64,000 bases of DNA from SIG307 sp964609025 (GTDB lineage: Bacteria > Bacillota > Clostridia > Lachnospirales > Lachnospiraceae): assembly GCA_964609025.1 (NCBI GenBank), contig CAZSQM010000001.1:186001-250000 (forward strand). Reading direction: 5' to 3'. The position numbers were made by a program, and so were the translations under genes. This document shows, piece by piece, positions 8,142 to 16,267 of the stretch (positions are counted from its first letter, which is position 1; each line of letters begins with the position of its first letter). Below the pieces are notes generated by a model. That model saw only the letters and a program-made list of their open reading frames with translations, was not told the origin of the DNA and did not search any database.

Positions 8142-9066
8142 GTACCTCCCCTCCTTTTCTCACCGCTTCCGAAACGGCATACGAAAATCCCTCGCTTTCT
8201 TCGCCGTTCTTTACCGCAAACTCCGCGATACGGGAAAACAGTTCCGTTTCTCCCGTTTCCTTCAGCTGGCGCAAAAACTCTTCCTGAATCCTGCGTCCCT
8301 CCTCCCCGTCCCACACCGGGGTTAAGACAATATCACAGCAGCCTAACGCCGCGGTTCCGGCTGCATCAAACCGGCCCACCGTCAAAATCACCGCACTGTA
8401 TCCGGTTTTCGCTCCGATCCGGCGCAGCAGACACTCCATGTCCTCTTTTGTGATGTCACGCAGCTCCGTACTCCACCGGACCGGTGCAACGCTATCCACA
8501 CGCTCTCCCTTTTGTAACAGGGAATACAGACGGTCTGACAGCTCCGCTTCCCTCTGCTTTACATAAAACAGCAGCTCCGACATTCCGTCCCCGGCTTCTC
8601 TTCCGTAAATCCCAAAGGGCAGCAGCGGAAGATACAACGCCTTTCCTCCTCCCGAAAAACCTTCCGCAATTTTACGCGAAAGCCGCTCTATCCCAACGCC
8701 TCCAGCGGGCGAATACACTCCGATGACCGGAATATCTTTTTTCCCTTGTTTTACCTCCATAAGCCTTTTTTCGATTTCCTTTGCGGATTGGTAACGGTAC
8801 AATACGGACGCCTTCTGTACCGCCTTTGTGTCGCTTAACCAAAACAGCCGCACGGCCTCCGGCATTCCGGCGGAAAGCACGTCCTTTTCGAGCCGTTCCG
8901 AGGCTAAGACCGCATATACCGCCCCGCTTTCGGCGTAACCCTTCGCCTCCTTTGCAGAGGAAAACACTACGGCACGATAAGGGAATCCCCGCCTGCCGTT
9001 CAGATAAACCGCAAGCTGCAACGCATACTCCGACATCTCGTCAATAATTACAATTAATTTCTCCAA
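8047..9066 (-). CDS. tadZ: TadZ/CpaE-like atypical ParA-family localisation protein
   Basis: About 339 residues. The N-terminus is a receiver-like fold (EKLIVIIDEMSEYALQL) and the middle a MinD/ParA-like domain with a deviant P-loop (GVYSPAGGVGIERLS) lacking the usual GKT, as in TadZ/CpaE proteins that place the pilus machine in the cell. The start is taken as TTG 9066 with GAGGGGG 5-6 nt upstream; GTG 9072 is the alternative. The frame extends to an ATG at 9186, but the promoter at 9158-9186 would put that upstream of the transcript. The last 31 residues, rich in Gly and Ala, overlap tadA. First gene of the pilus operon. Confidence 0.72.
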   Translation of the reverse strand: MEKLIVIIDEMSEYALQLAVYLNGRRGFPYRAVVFSSAKEAKGYAESGAVYAVLASERLEKDVLSAGMPEAVRLFWLSDTKAVQKASVLYRYQSAKEIEKRLMEVKQGKKDIPVIGVYSPAGGVGIERLSRKIAEGFSGGGKALYLPLLPFGIYGREAGDGMSELLFYVKQREAELSDRLYSLLQKGERVDSVAPVRWSTELRDITKEDMECLLRRIGAKTGYSAVILTVGRFDAAGTAALGCCDIVLTPVWDGEEGRRIQEEFLRQLKETGETELFSRIAEFAVKNGEESEGFSYAVSEAVRKGGEVLAERKGGNQTPDVGTAESVGGADGRAGACGN

Positions 9067-9157
9067 TGACACCCCCTCTTTCGAAGATTCAATTTTGTGT
9101 GGGAAATTCAGATTCCGTAACCGGAACCCTTTGCTCGGAATGAGCTTTGATGTTATT

Positions 9158-9186
9158 ATCATATTCGCTTTTTTCGGGAAAGTCAA
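9158..9186 (-). promoter_or_regulatory. Sigma-A promoter of the Tad operon
   Basis: Read on the minus strand: TTGACT, 17 nt, TATGAT. Transcription would begin about 80 nt before tadZ and run through the pilus operon. The same 350-bp gap separates the divergent DUF2508 gene; the rest of the gap shows no gene. Confidence 0.75.
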
Positions 9187-9415
9187 TGGCTTCCCCGGTA
9201 TTTCTTTATTTTCGTGGTTTTTGCCAATATTTCACCTCGTTTTTTTATCATAATTACCAAACAAAATTTTACCTCCCTTCCCCGAAAAAGCCTTGTTTTA
9301 TCCTGCTTCCAGGTCACTTTTATTCTAAATTCAACGTGTACACATTTTTTCGGGGTATATTTTTCCAGTTTCCTGTCTATACTTACACTACAATGAAAAA
9401 GAAGGGAGTTTGCTT

Positions 9416-9637
9416 ATGCCGCATCTGTTTAGAAAGAAAAGACATCCGGAAAACCCGCTGATGAAAGAATTGCAGGCAACGCGCATGGAACTGGAAACCG
9501 CTTATTCCGTTTTTCAGAATGCCGTTGACCCGGATTTGGTTTCCAGCAGTATCTACCGGATTAACTCCGTACAGGAACGTTACCAGTTCCTCTTAAAGCA
9601 GCTGAAAAAAGCCGAAGCACTCTTGCAATCTTCATAG
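9416..9637 (+). CDS. DUF2508 family protein (YaaL-like)
   Basis: A 73-residue soluble protein with basic N-terminus (MPHLFRKKRH) and two predicted amphipathic helices. The run FQNAVDPDLVSSSIYRINSVQERYQFLLKQ matches the DUF2508/YaaL pattern of Firmicutes (given here only in part as a motif: VDPDL...IY.LN..Q.RY.FLL). Its function is unknown. The start at 9416 has GAAGGGAG 8 nt upstream. In many Firmicutes the gene lies near recR; here it lies alone between the pilus operon and a glycosidase gene. Confidence 0.7.
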   Translation: MPHLFRKKRHPENPLMKELQATRMELETAYSVFQNAVDPDLVSSSIYRINSVQERYQFLLKQLKKAEALLQSS

Positions 9638-9651
9638 AAATCCACTATACT
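9623..9651 (+). promoter_or_regulatory. Sigma-A promoter for the glycosidase-like gene
   Basis: TTGCAA, 17 nt, TATACT. The -35 box lies inside the end of the DUF2508 gene. The transcript would begin near 9658, about 60 nt before the next ATG, and carries a small TCCGTC/GACGGA hairpin. Confidence 0.7.
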
Positions 9652-9717
9652 GGAAAAAAAAGTATAACTCCTCCGTCGGGGATTTCCTTAGACGGAAGGT
9701 ACGAAAGCGAGGTTTCT

Positions 9718-12036
9718 ATGTCCATCTGCCGCCGTGAACTGGTTACAAGACATAATCCGAAATTATCTGCGGTTGATATTCAATCACCGTTGTCTGTCGG
9801 CAACGGTGATTTCGTGTATACTGCCGATGTTACGGGGATGCAGTCCCTTGTGTCGGAATATCTGCCGACAGTGCCGCTTTGCACAATGGCACACTGGGGC
9901 TGGCATACCCTTCCGGCGGACCATCCCCGTTATCATACAAACACCCCCGGCACTGCCCCCGCCGCAGGAGTACGGCAGGGCGGCACTCCCGTTACGACAG
10001 GATCGTCCGCGGGGTTAAAGGCTTCTCTTGCCGGGCGCACCTCCTACACCTTATCCGACCTGACCCAGACCTCTTATCCGTATCGGAACCGCACCGTACA
10101 ATATCCGGTGGACTGTGTTGCCGGGGAAGAACCGGTTTATACATGGCTGCGTGAGAATCCGCACCGCGCCAACCTTGCCCTGATCGGGCTTTGCCTAAAC
10201 GGACAGGCCCTGTCCTCCGCGGAATTAAACAATATTCAACAGGAGCTGGAGCTTTTCGAGGGAGTTATCCACAGCAGTTACACCATAAACGACACGCCGT
10301 GTCATGTAGAAACCGTTGCCGACAGCGCTACCGATACCGTTGCTTTCCGAATCAAATCGGAGGCTTTACGGGAAGGACTTTCGGCTTTTTTGGCATTCCC
10401 GTTTGCCTCTCCCGAAAAGGCGGCCGGCAGCATGGCCTTTCCTTCGGAGCACCGGACGGAGATTTTGGACGCCGTCCCGGCGGCAGACACCGCCCCGGCC
10501 GTTTTAAAATTACGCCGCATCCAAAATCATGATATTTTCTACGTTACGATTTGCATTGCGGACGGCGTTATTGTAAAAGGCGAACTTCCGCATACCTTTC
10601 AAATACATACAAACGGCTCCGGCCATCTTTCCTTCAGCGTTTCCTTTTCACGGGATACCGTGCCGGAGGCACAGGACTTTTCCTCTGTTCTTTCCCGCAG
10701 CAAGGCCGCAAAAAGGGACTTTTGGGAAAAGGGCGGCGCAATTGACTTTGGCCGCTGCAAGGATCCCCGTGCAAAGGAACTCGAGCGCCGGATGATTTTA
10801 TCCGAATATCTGCTTTCCATCCAGTCCGCAGGCAGCCTTCCGCCGCCGGAAACCGGACTCACCTGCAACAGCTGGTACGGCAAATTTCATCTTGAGATGC
10901 ACCCGTGGCATGCCGCCTGGCTCCCGCTCTGGGGGCACGGTGACTTGCTGGAAAAAAGCCTGCACTGGTACGAGACACATCTTTCCCAGGCGCGGGAAAA
11001 CGCCGCCAAAAACGGCTTTGCGGGCGCGCGCTGGCCAAAAATGACCGCAGAAGACGCTTGGGATTCTCCTTCGGTCATTGCCCCGCTCTTAATTTGGCAG
11101 CAGCCCCACTTAATTTTCCTGTGCGAGCTTTTGTATCAGGCGGAGCCGGACGAAGCAAAAAAGAAAGAGCATCTTTTACGCTACTTTCCTCTCTTAAAGG
11201 AAACGGCGGACTTTATGGCGGACTTTGCCGTGTACTCCCCGGAAAAAGACCGTTACGAACTGCTGGGGCCGCTGATTCCGGCACAGGAATGCCACAAGCC
11301 GCAGGATGTAAAGAACCCTACCTTCGAACTGGAATACTGGCATTTCGGCTTAACAACGGCTCTTTCCTGGGCAGAACGTATCGAAGCCCTTTTCCCGGAG
11401 TCTCCGTATGCGCCGAATCGTCCCGAAACCGCAGACGCCCCGGGAGCTTCCAAGCTTCCGTCCATGTCGGATGCAGAGGACGTTAAAACCGTCCTTCCCC
11501 ATAATGCCGCCCTCCGGAAATGGAGCGAGGTCTGTGACAAGCTGCTTGTGCCTTCTGCCGACCAAAACGGGTTCTACCCGGCGCATGAAAACTGCCCGGA
11601 CACCTTTACCCGTTACAACGAAGACCATCCGTCCATGCTCTGCGCCTACGGTCTGCTTGACACCGGGCGGCTGGATACCTCCATTGTTTCCGCCACATTA
11701 AAAAAGGTGGAAGAATGCTGGGACTATACCTCCCTCTGGGGCTGGGATTTTGCCGTGCTTGCCATGACCGCCCTGCGCCTCGGCGATGCGGAGCATGCCC
11801 TTTCGCTTTTACTTTCGGACACCCCGAAAAACCATTATGTCACCAACGGACACAACAACCAGGAAGGCGACGCTTCTCTGCCGCTTTATCTGCCGGGAAA
11901 CGGTTCGCTCTTACTTGCTCTGGCGGTTATGGCGGGCGGATATCCGGGTTCCGGGCCGCTTCCGGGCTTTCCGAAAAACGGACTTTGGGACGATATCGAG
12001 GTGGAGGGAATTACGGGACTATGCACTCGTTGTTGA
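9718..12036 (+). CDS. Six-hairpin glycosidase-like enzyme (GH65-like), cytoplasmic
   Basis: A 772-residue protein without signal peptide. The N-terminal third opens with SPLSVGNGDFVYTADVTG, a beta-sandwich start seen in (alpha/alpha)6 glycosidases and phosphorylases. The central region has NSWYGKFHLEMHPWHAAW and LLIWQQPHLIFLCELLY, typical of the six-hairpin barrel, and the C-terminus has GWDFAVLAMTALRLG. The layout is closest to GH65-like and related uncharacterised families, but the substrate cannot be read from sequence. GC content is high relative to the accessory genes that follow. It starts at an ATG with GCGAGG in front. An intracellular sugar-releasing role is inferred. Confidence 0.6.
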   Translation: MSICRRELVTRHNPKLSAVDIQSPLSVGNGDFVYTADVTGMQSLVSEYLPTVPLCTMAHWGWHTLPADHPRYHTNTPGTAPAAGVRQGGTPVTTGSSAGLKASLAGRTSYTLSDLTQTSYPYRNRTVQYPVDCVAGEEPVYTWLRENPHRANLALIGLCLNGQALSSAELNNIQQELELFEGVIHSSYTINDTPCHVETVADSATDTVAFRIKSEALREGLSAFLAFPFASPEKAAGSMAFPSEHRTEILDAVPAADTAPAVLKLRRIQNHDIFYVTICIADGVIVKGELPHTFQIHTNGSGHLSFSVSFSRDTVPEAQDFSSVLSRSKAAKRDFWEKGGAIDFGRCKDPRAKELERRMILSEYLLSIQSAGSLPPPETGLTCNSWYGKFHLEMHPWHAAWLPLWGHGDLLEKSLHWYETHLSQARENAAKNGFAGARWPKMTAEDAWDSPSVIAPLLIWQQPHLIFLCELLYQAEPDEAKKKEHLLRYFPLLKETADFMADFAVYSPEKDRYELLGPLIPAQECHKPQDVKNPTFELEYWHFGLTTALSWAERIEALFPESPYAPNRPETADAPGASKLPSMSDAEDVKTVLPHNAALRKWSEVCDKLLVPSADQNGFYPAHENCPDTFTRYNEDHPSMLCAYGLLDTGRLDTSIVSATLKKVEECWDYTSLWGWDFAVLAMTALRLGDAEHALSLLLSDTPKNHYVTNGHNNQEGDASLPLYLPGNGSLLLALAVMAGGYPGSGPLPGFPKNGLWDDIEVEGITGLCTRC

Positions 12037-12059
12037 GGGAAAAATTTTTATAAAAAATA

Positions 12060-12088
12060 TTGACACTACTCTCCCCTTATGTTATCCT
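12060..12088 (+). promoter_or_regulatory. Sigma-A promoter of the attenuated GNAT operon
   Basis: TTGACA, 17 nt, TATCCT, starting 24 bp after the stop of the glycosidase gene. Predicted transcription start near 12095, immediately before the leader-peptide ribosome site. Confidence 0.8.
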
Positions 12089-12113
12089 TATAAAAAATTC
12101 AAGGAGCCTACCA

Positions 12114-12173
12114 ATGAATCAGAGCAGACATTCTTATGCGTATATTATTTATTACAGACGTATTTGCTTGTAG
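12114..12173 (+). CDS. Leader peptide of a transcription attenuator (19 aa)
   Basis: ATG with AAGGAG 7 nt upstream encodes MNQSRHSYAYIIYYRRICL and then stops at TAG. It is the first translatable unit of the transcript and overlaps the 5' arm of a long hairpin (12154-12163 pairing with 12210-12219). Four Tyr, three Ile and three Arg codons lie in the second half. A ribosome held on this ORF would free 12204-12222 to form an antiterminator. Such short leader ORFs control antibiotic-resistance and amino-acid operons; which stimulus applies here is not visible. Confidence 0.7.
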   Translation: MNQSRHSYAYIIYYRRICL

Positions 12174-12282
12174 CCCCGCAGCACGCGCAGCTATAAGCCG
12201 ATAGGTCTTATATGTCTGTGCGAAAAGAATGTAAGCTTTGATTTCTCTATCAAAAGAGCCTACCGCATCGGACATACAGACC
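12154..12282 (+). promoter_or_regulatory. Attenuator: mutually exclusive leader hairpins
   Basis: Three competing helices can be drawn. Hairpin 1: ACAGACGTAT (12154-12163) with ATATGTCTGT (12210-12219), 10 bp. Antiterminator: 12204-12222 with 12264-12282, about 17 bp in four blocks (GGUCU/AGACC, UAUGUC/GACAUA, UG/CG, UGCG/CGCA). Terminator: 12264-12274 with 12283-12293. Hairpin 1 and the antiterminator share 12210-12219; antiterminator and terminator share 12264-12274. This is the classical logic of ribosome-mediated attenuation. Confidence 0.72.
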
Positions 12283-12300
12283 TGTCCGGTGCGTTTTTTG
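12264..12300 (+). terminator. Intrinsic terminator inside the leader
   Basis: Stem CGCATCGGACA / TGTCCGGTGCG (11 bp, one G-U), 8-nt loop, followed by TTTTTT. It lies 72 bp before the acetyltransferase start, so it must be bypassed for expression. Confidence 0.85.
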
Positions 12301-12371
12301 TATTTTCGAAACAAATATAAGCATTTTGAATGTACAGAACCGATTCTACGTATGCTTAAAAGGAGGACATA

Positions 12372-12899
12372 ATGAAACCAGACGTAACCTTAACCCTTGC
12401 AACCAAACAGGATGCAGCCCTTATTCATCAAATGAAATACGAGGCGTTTCTCCCGCTTTATAACAAATACCATGATGATAAAACAAGCCCGGTCAAAGAA
12501 AGCATTGACAAGGTCATCTGGCAGCTTACCCATCCAAACTCGCACTACTACCTGATACAGGCGGACGGTGAAACCGTGGGGGCTGTCCGGGTACGACACA
12601 CAATGGAACCGGATGCAAAAGAAACTATCGAAACCATTTCACCGATTTTCATTCTGCCAAAGCACCAAAACAAAGGAATTGCACAACTCGCCATGCAAAA
12701 GCTATTCCTACTTTACCCGAACGCCGATGTGTGGAGTCTTGGCACTATTAAGCAGGAAGCCGGAAACTGTCATTTCTATGAAAAACTGGGCTTTGTAAAA
12801 ACCGGAACGGAAACCGTGGTAAATGAGAAGATGACACTGATTGGGTATGAACTAAACTGTAAGAAAGGAGAATACACCCATGATAACCGAAACCTTTGA
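12372..12899 (+). CDS. GNAT-family N-acetyltransferase
   Basis: A 175-residue protein with GNAT layout: beta strand and helix LATKQDAALIHQMKYEAF, central strand GETVGAVRVRH, the acetyl-CoA loop LPKHQNKGIAQLAMQKL (Q/RxxGxG/A variant), and the C-terminal NCHFYEKLGFVKTGTE motif typical of the fold. It transfers an acetyl group from acetyl-CoA to an unknown amine. The start has AGGAGG 6 nt upstream. It is the first structural gene behind the leader-peptide attenuator and overlaps the next gene by 20 nt. That regulation makes drug or metabolite detoxification plausible, but no substrate can be assigned. Confidence 0.8.
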   Translation: MKPDVTLTLATKQDAALIHQMKYEAFLPLYNKYHDDKTSPVKESIDKVIWQLTHPNSHYYLIQADGETVGAVRVRHTMEPDAKETIETISPIFILPKHQNKGIAQLAMQKLFLLYPNADVWSLGTIKQEAGNCHFYEKLGFVKTGTETVVNEKMTLIGYELNCKKGEYTHDNRNL

Positions 12900-13641
12900 T
12901 AACAAGACAAACGCCATCATAAACCCTCACCGCAAGGAAAATGCGCCGAAAGCAGATGCCTGCATTCAGACCTTTTCCTGGAAAATCGAGGAGTTTGTTC
13001 TGGCGAACTATACCTGTAAAAAAATCGCTTCCATCTGGTCGGTTACCGGAGAAACGCCGGTTTACAGTCTCGAATACAAAGGAAAGACCTTTGCGTTCTT
13101 TAAAACCTATGCCGGGGCTTCTGCCTGCGTTGCCAATCTGGAGGATACCTTATCGGAGTTAGATACCACGAAATATATCGTCTTCGGTGGTGCCGGATGC
13201 CTCAATAAAGAGATTGCCCACGGCAAGGTGATGATACCGACGGAAGCGTACCGGGACGAAGGAACCTCTTACCATTACGCTCCGGCATCGGACTATATCA
13301 CCGTAAAAAATGCTGACGTCGTTGCTAAATTCATGGAAGAATACGGACTGCCCTACATAAAGGGAAAGACTTGGACCACCGATGCCTTTTACCGTGAAAC
13401 CGTAGGAAACTTTGAAAAGCGAAAGGCCGACGGCTGCATTTCCGTAGAAATGGAATGTGCCGGATTACAGGCAGTATGTGACTTCCGGGGACTTGACTTC
13501 TACACCTTCTTTACAAGCGGCGATTTGCTGGATGCCCCGAAATGGGATTTAAGACGCAGGGAAGGGCAGACAAAAGGCACACAGCACGACGCGGGACATT
13601 TTGATATTGCGCTGGAGCTTGCACGGTATGTTGTGGGCTAA
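12880..13641 (+). CDS. Nucleoside phosphorylase (PNP/UDP family)
   Basis: A 253-residue protein of the PNP_UDP_1 fold: IVFGGAGCLNKEI (phosphate-binding glycine loop), GCISVEMECAGLQAVCDFRGLDF (the conserved MExA motif that contacts ribose), and FTSGDLLDAP with the late catalytic Asp. It should split a purine or uridine-type nucleoside with phosphate, or act on a related N-glycoside. Translation is coupled to the acetyltransferase by a 20-nt overlap; AAGGAG lies in front of the ATG. The pairing with a GNAT enzyme under an attenuator is unusual for salvage enzymes; acting on a nucleoside-like drug is one possible reading, inferred only. Confidence 0.78.
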   Translation: MITETFDNKTNAIINPHRKENAPKADACIQTFSWKIEEFVLANYTCKKIASIWSVTGETPVYSLEYKGKTFAFFKTYAGASACVANLEDTLSELDTTKYIVFGGAGCLNKEIAHGKVMIPTEAYRDEGTSYHYAPASDYITVKNADVVAKFMEEYGLPYIKGKTWTTDAFYRETVGNFEKRKADGCISVEMECAGLQAVCDFRGLDFYTFFTSGDLLDAPKWDLRRREGQTKGTQHDAGHFDIALELARYVVG

Positions 13642-13743
13642 CCTCCCTTGTGGTAAAATAAATCCATAAACCACGCAACCAAACCCACCTGCTTTGCGAG
13701 TAGATAGAGGAAGGGCTCTATCAAATTGAGGGAGGTACAACAG

Positions 13744-14301
13744 ATGGACGATAAACAGATTGTGGATTTATATTGGGAACGAAAGGAATGTGCCATTGAG
13801 GAAACCGCGTCAAAGTACGGTTCCTATTGCCATTCCATCGCCGGGAATATCCTACATAATCCTGCGGATGCGGAAGAAAGCGTCAACGATACCTGGCTTG
13901 ATGCATGGAACAGCATGCCGCCCCATCGCCCGTCCGTTTTGTCCACCTTTCTCGGAAAAATTACAAGGCGTATCTCCATTGACAGATGGAGAAAGCAAAA
14001 CGCAAAGAAACGCGGTGGCGGACAACTTCCGTTGGTATTAGAGGAACTGGAGGATTGTGTTTCCGACGGCACAAGCATCGAGGACGAAACGGAACGAAGG
14101 CTTCTCTCCGAAGTCATCGATTCCTTTGTACAAAGCCTGCCGGAAACAGAACAAAAGGTATTTCTCTGCCGGTACTGGTACATGGATTCCGTAGAATCCA
14201 TTGCCACCCAGTTCCGTTTTTCCGAGAGCAAGGTCAAATCCATGCTTTACCGAACCCGCGAAAAACTCCGCGCCCGCTTAGAAAAGGAGGGTCTGGTATG
14301 A
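13744..14301 (+). CDS. ECF-type RNA polymerase sigma factor
   Basis: A 185-residue sigma-70 family protein: region 2 near residues 25-90 (NPADAEESVNDTWLDAWNSMPPHRP) and region 4 near 120-180 (LPETEQKVFLCRYWYMDSVESIA, then the helix-turn-helix FSESKVKSMLYRTREKL). Start at 13744 with GGGAGG 8 nt upstream. It overlaps the next gene (ATGA), which encodes a membrane-anchored partner, so the pair is a sigma/anti-sigma unit. It is clearly related to the second such factor at 43387-43932. It directs RNA polymerase to a small regulon; the inducing signal is unknown. Confidence 0.86.
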   Translation: MDDKQIVDLYWERKECAIEETASKYGSYCHSIAGNILHNPADAEESVNDTWLDAWNSMPPHRPSVLSTFLGKITRRISIDRWRKQNAKKRGGGQLPLVLEELEDCVSDGTSIEDETERRLLSEVIDSFVQSLPETEQKVFLCRYWYMDSVESIATQFRFSESKVKSMLYRTREKLRARLEKEGLV

Positions 14302-15551
14302 ATACCGACGATATTTTAGATGCACTGGAGCATGTAAACGAGGACTGTGTAAAAAAGGCAAAAGAACCGCAGAAAAGGAAAAGTCGTAAAGCACTTTGGA
14401 TATCCGTGGGTACTATGGCGGCGTGTCTTGCTCTGGTATTGGTACTCCCTACCGTTCTCCGGCTTATCACCGTGTCGGATCAAAAGGGTGGCGACTGGGG
14501 GGATACCCGTAAATATAAAGCCTTTACCCTTTCACGCAAAGAAAGCGCAATCCGCTGGCCCTGGGACTGTCAAACAATTGCCAAACAGTTTCCTGCCGTT
14601 ACCTATAATGATACCGAATATCATCTAAGGACCAGTTATCTCGAGGAAGATATGACGATCCCTGCCACCCTGATTGGCGAAAAGCTGGCAGATATAACAG
14701 CTTCCGGATATGACTGGAAAAACGACGTTTCCCATACCACCGAGTGTTCTTTATACGAAATCGCGGGAGTAGACCCTGACCGGTTCCTCGCCGTAAACTA
14801 TGCCGGGGACGAGAACAATTACGACTATTATGTCTTTATGCAGAACGAATTTAACCCGCCTGCCACACTGGGAGATTTTATTACTTCCTTAAATCTTACC
14901 GAAACCCTTCCTCTTACGAAGTTCTATTATAAGACCTACGACTACACAAAAAAGGAATGGAAAACGAAGCAATACGGCCTGACACCGGAGGACAGTAACG
15001 TCGTGTGGGAAATGATTTCCGGGTATTCCGATCAAAAGACCCAGACAGACGGTATTCACGGGTACGAGGATAAACGAATTGATTTTTCCGCCACTTCACA
15101 GGCGCTCGGTGCTTACAACTTATCGTTTTCCCTAAATGCTGACGGATACCTGTCTACCAACCTTGAAAACTACGGTTATTCCTTTTATCTCGGAGAAGAT
15201 GCCGTGGAAGAAATCCGGAGCTATATCCTTTCCCACAAAACCGATGCCCCGGAAGAAAACATTCGGTATCTGTACGGAGTTGTCACCGAAATCGGCGAGA
15301 ACTATATCAAAGTAGACGATTCCATCGTCATGGAAAATCCGGAGGATGGCATTGAATTTACGGTCTATGCCAACGATATGCGGGTAAAGCGCTACATTAT
15401 CAGCGGCTATCTCAAGGTCGGTGACTATGTACAGATTCAGCATAGAGGCATTTCCTCGTTTGAGCCGAATATTGTAGTCACCGCATTCCTATTGGAACAG
15501 GGAAGATTTGAATTTGAAGACGACGGTTACAGCTTTCTGATTCCGGAATAA
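14298..15551 (+). CDS. Membrane-anchored anti-sigma-like protein
   Basis: A 417-residue protein starting MNTDDILDALEHVNEDC, with a short cytoplasmic N-terminus, one transmembrane helix (about 38-55, ISVGTMAACLALVLVLP) and a long extracytoplasmic part. The last 95 residues (from RYLYGVVTEIGENYIKV) look like a small beta-barrel. The N-terminal 35 residues would hold the sigma factor encoded just upstream; the outer part would sense the signal. The start at 14298 overlaps the sigma stop by 4 nt and has AAGGAGG. Function is inferred from position and topology; no named domain is recognised in the outer part. Confidence 0.7.
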   Translation: MNTDDILDALEHVNEDCVKKAKEPQKRKSRKALWISVGTMAACLALVLVLPTVLRLITVSDQKGGDWGDTRKYKAFTLSRKESAIRWPWDCQTIAKQFPAVTYNDTEYHLRTSYLEEDMTIPATLIGEKLADITASGYDWKNDVSHTTECSLYEIAGVDPDRFLAVNYAGDENNYDYYVFMQNEFNPPATLGDFITSLNLTETLPLTKFYYKTYDYTKKEWKTKQYGLTPEDSNVVWEMISGYSDQKTQTDGIHGYEDKRIDFSATSQALGAYNLSFSLNADGYLSTNLENYGYSFYLGEDAVEEIRSYILSHKTDAPEENIRYLYGVVTEIGENYIKVDDSIVMENPEDGIEFTVYANDMRVKRYIISGYLKVGDYVQIQHRGISSFEPNIVVTAFLLEQGRFEFEDDGYSFLIPE

Positions 15552-15614
15552 ATTCGTCTGCTGCGCCATACACAACCAATAGCAGATACACTCTACTCAC
15601 ACAAGGAGACACCT

Positions 15615-15971
15615 ATGAAAGAGAAATTATCCCTAAAAACAATTACACTGCTCGTCTCACCGATACTTCTGTTTTTTGTAGTGTTTTTCCCGTATTGCTA
15701 CGTGAACAGTACCTTCCTTGTGGATTGGTTAGGCTGCGGATGTCCGCAAATCGATGCGAACGGAAACTTGTATGAGCCGGCATTTAACGCCAATGATTTT
15801 ACCCGCTGCTTCTTCCTTTTTATATCGCTCTGCGCGACCGTGATTTCCGTATTTCTCTCAAAGCGGATTTTTCGGAAAAAGCTATTCCTGCGAATCTGTT
15901 ACATCGTAGGAATAGCGGTTGTATCGCTGTTAATCACCGCCTGGTTTAGCAGGACACTGATGTGGGAGTAA
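15615..15971 (+). CDS. Small membrane protein, unrecognised
   Basis: A 118-residue protein with three hydrophobic segments (about 8-28, 65-85, 95-112). Between the first two is a short loop with WLGCGCPQIDANG, whose paired Cys may lie outside the cell. AAGGAG precedes the ATG. It follows the anti-sigma gene by 63 bp in the same direction and may belong to that regulated unit. I do not recognise the family. The 296 bp after it contain no gene. Confidence 0.55.
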   Translation: MKEKLSLKTITLLVSPILLFFVVFFPYCYVNSTFLVDWLGCGCPQIDANGNLYEPAFNANDFTRCFFLFISLCATVISVFLSKRIFRKKLFLRICYIVGIAVVSLLITAWFSRTLMWE

Positions 15972-16039
15972 GTACATTCATCTCCTCTAAAATATCCGCA
16001 TACGTAACCAGAGTGGCATTTCCTTCTGATATACACAAT

Positions 16040-16076
16040 TTAGTCAAGTATGATTTACTAAATCTCATTTGACTAA
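16040..16076 (+). terminator. Weak stem-loop after the sigma/anti-sigma unit
   Basis: TTAGTCAA (16040-16047) and TTGACTAA (16069-16076) form an 8-bp stem followed by TTTTG. Otherwise the AT-rich stretch 15972-16267 holds nothing recognisable except an extended -10 (TGCTATACT, about 16231-16239) in front of the next gene. Confidence 0.35.
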
Positions 16077-16267
16077 TTTTGTTCAAAAGCAAATAAAAAC
16101 ATTCAACATCCTACCTTCAATCACCCCAAATTTTCGTAAATATTTCACCGCATCCTAAGAGATTGCCCCCACGCACAAACTCTTTAAATCAAACATGACA
16201 CTATCCCCGCTCCCCTTTCCGTGCTATACTTTACCGTGAGATAACACAAGAAGGGACGACGCTTACT

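Noticed and set aside
9147..9461. Plus-strand frame of 104 codons across the tadZ promoter region
   Set aside because: It spans the divergent promoter region, is Phe/Tyr-rich as expected from AT-rich DNA, and overlaps the well-supported DUF2508 start.
14298..15551. Upstream extension of the anti-sigma gene to 13986 in the same frame
   Set aside because: That part is out-of-frame translation of the sigma factor; the ATG at 14298 overlaps the sigma stop and has AAGGAGG.
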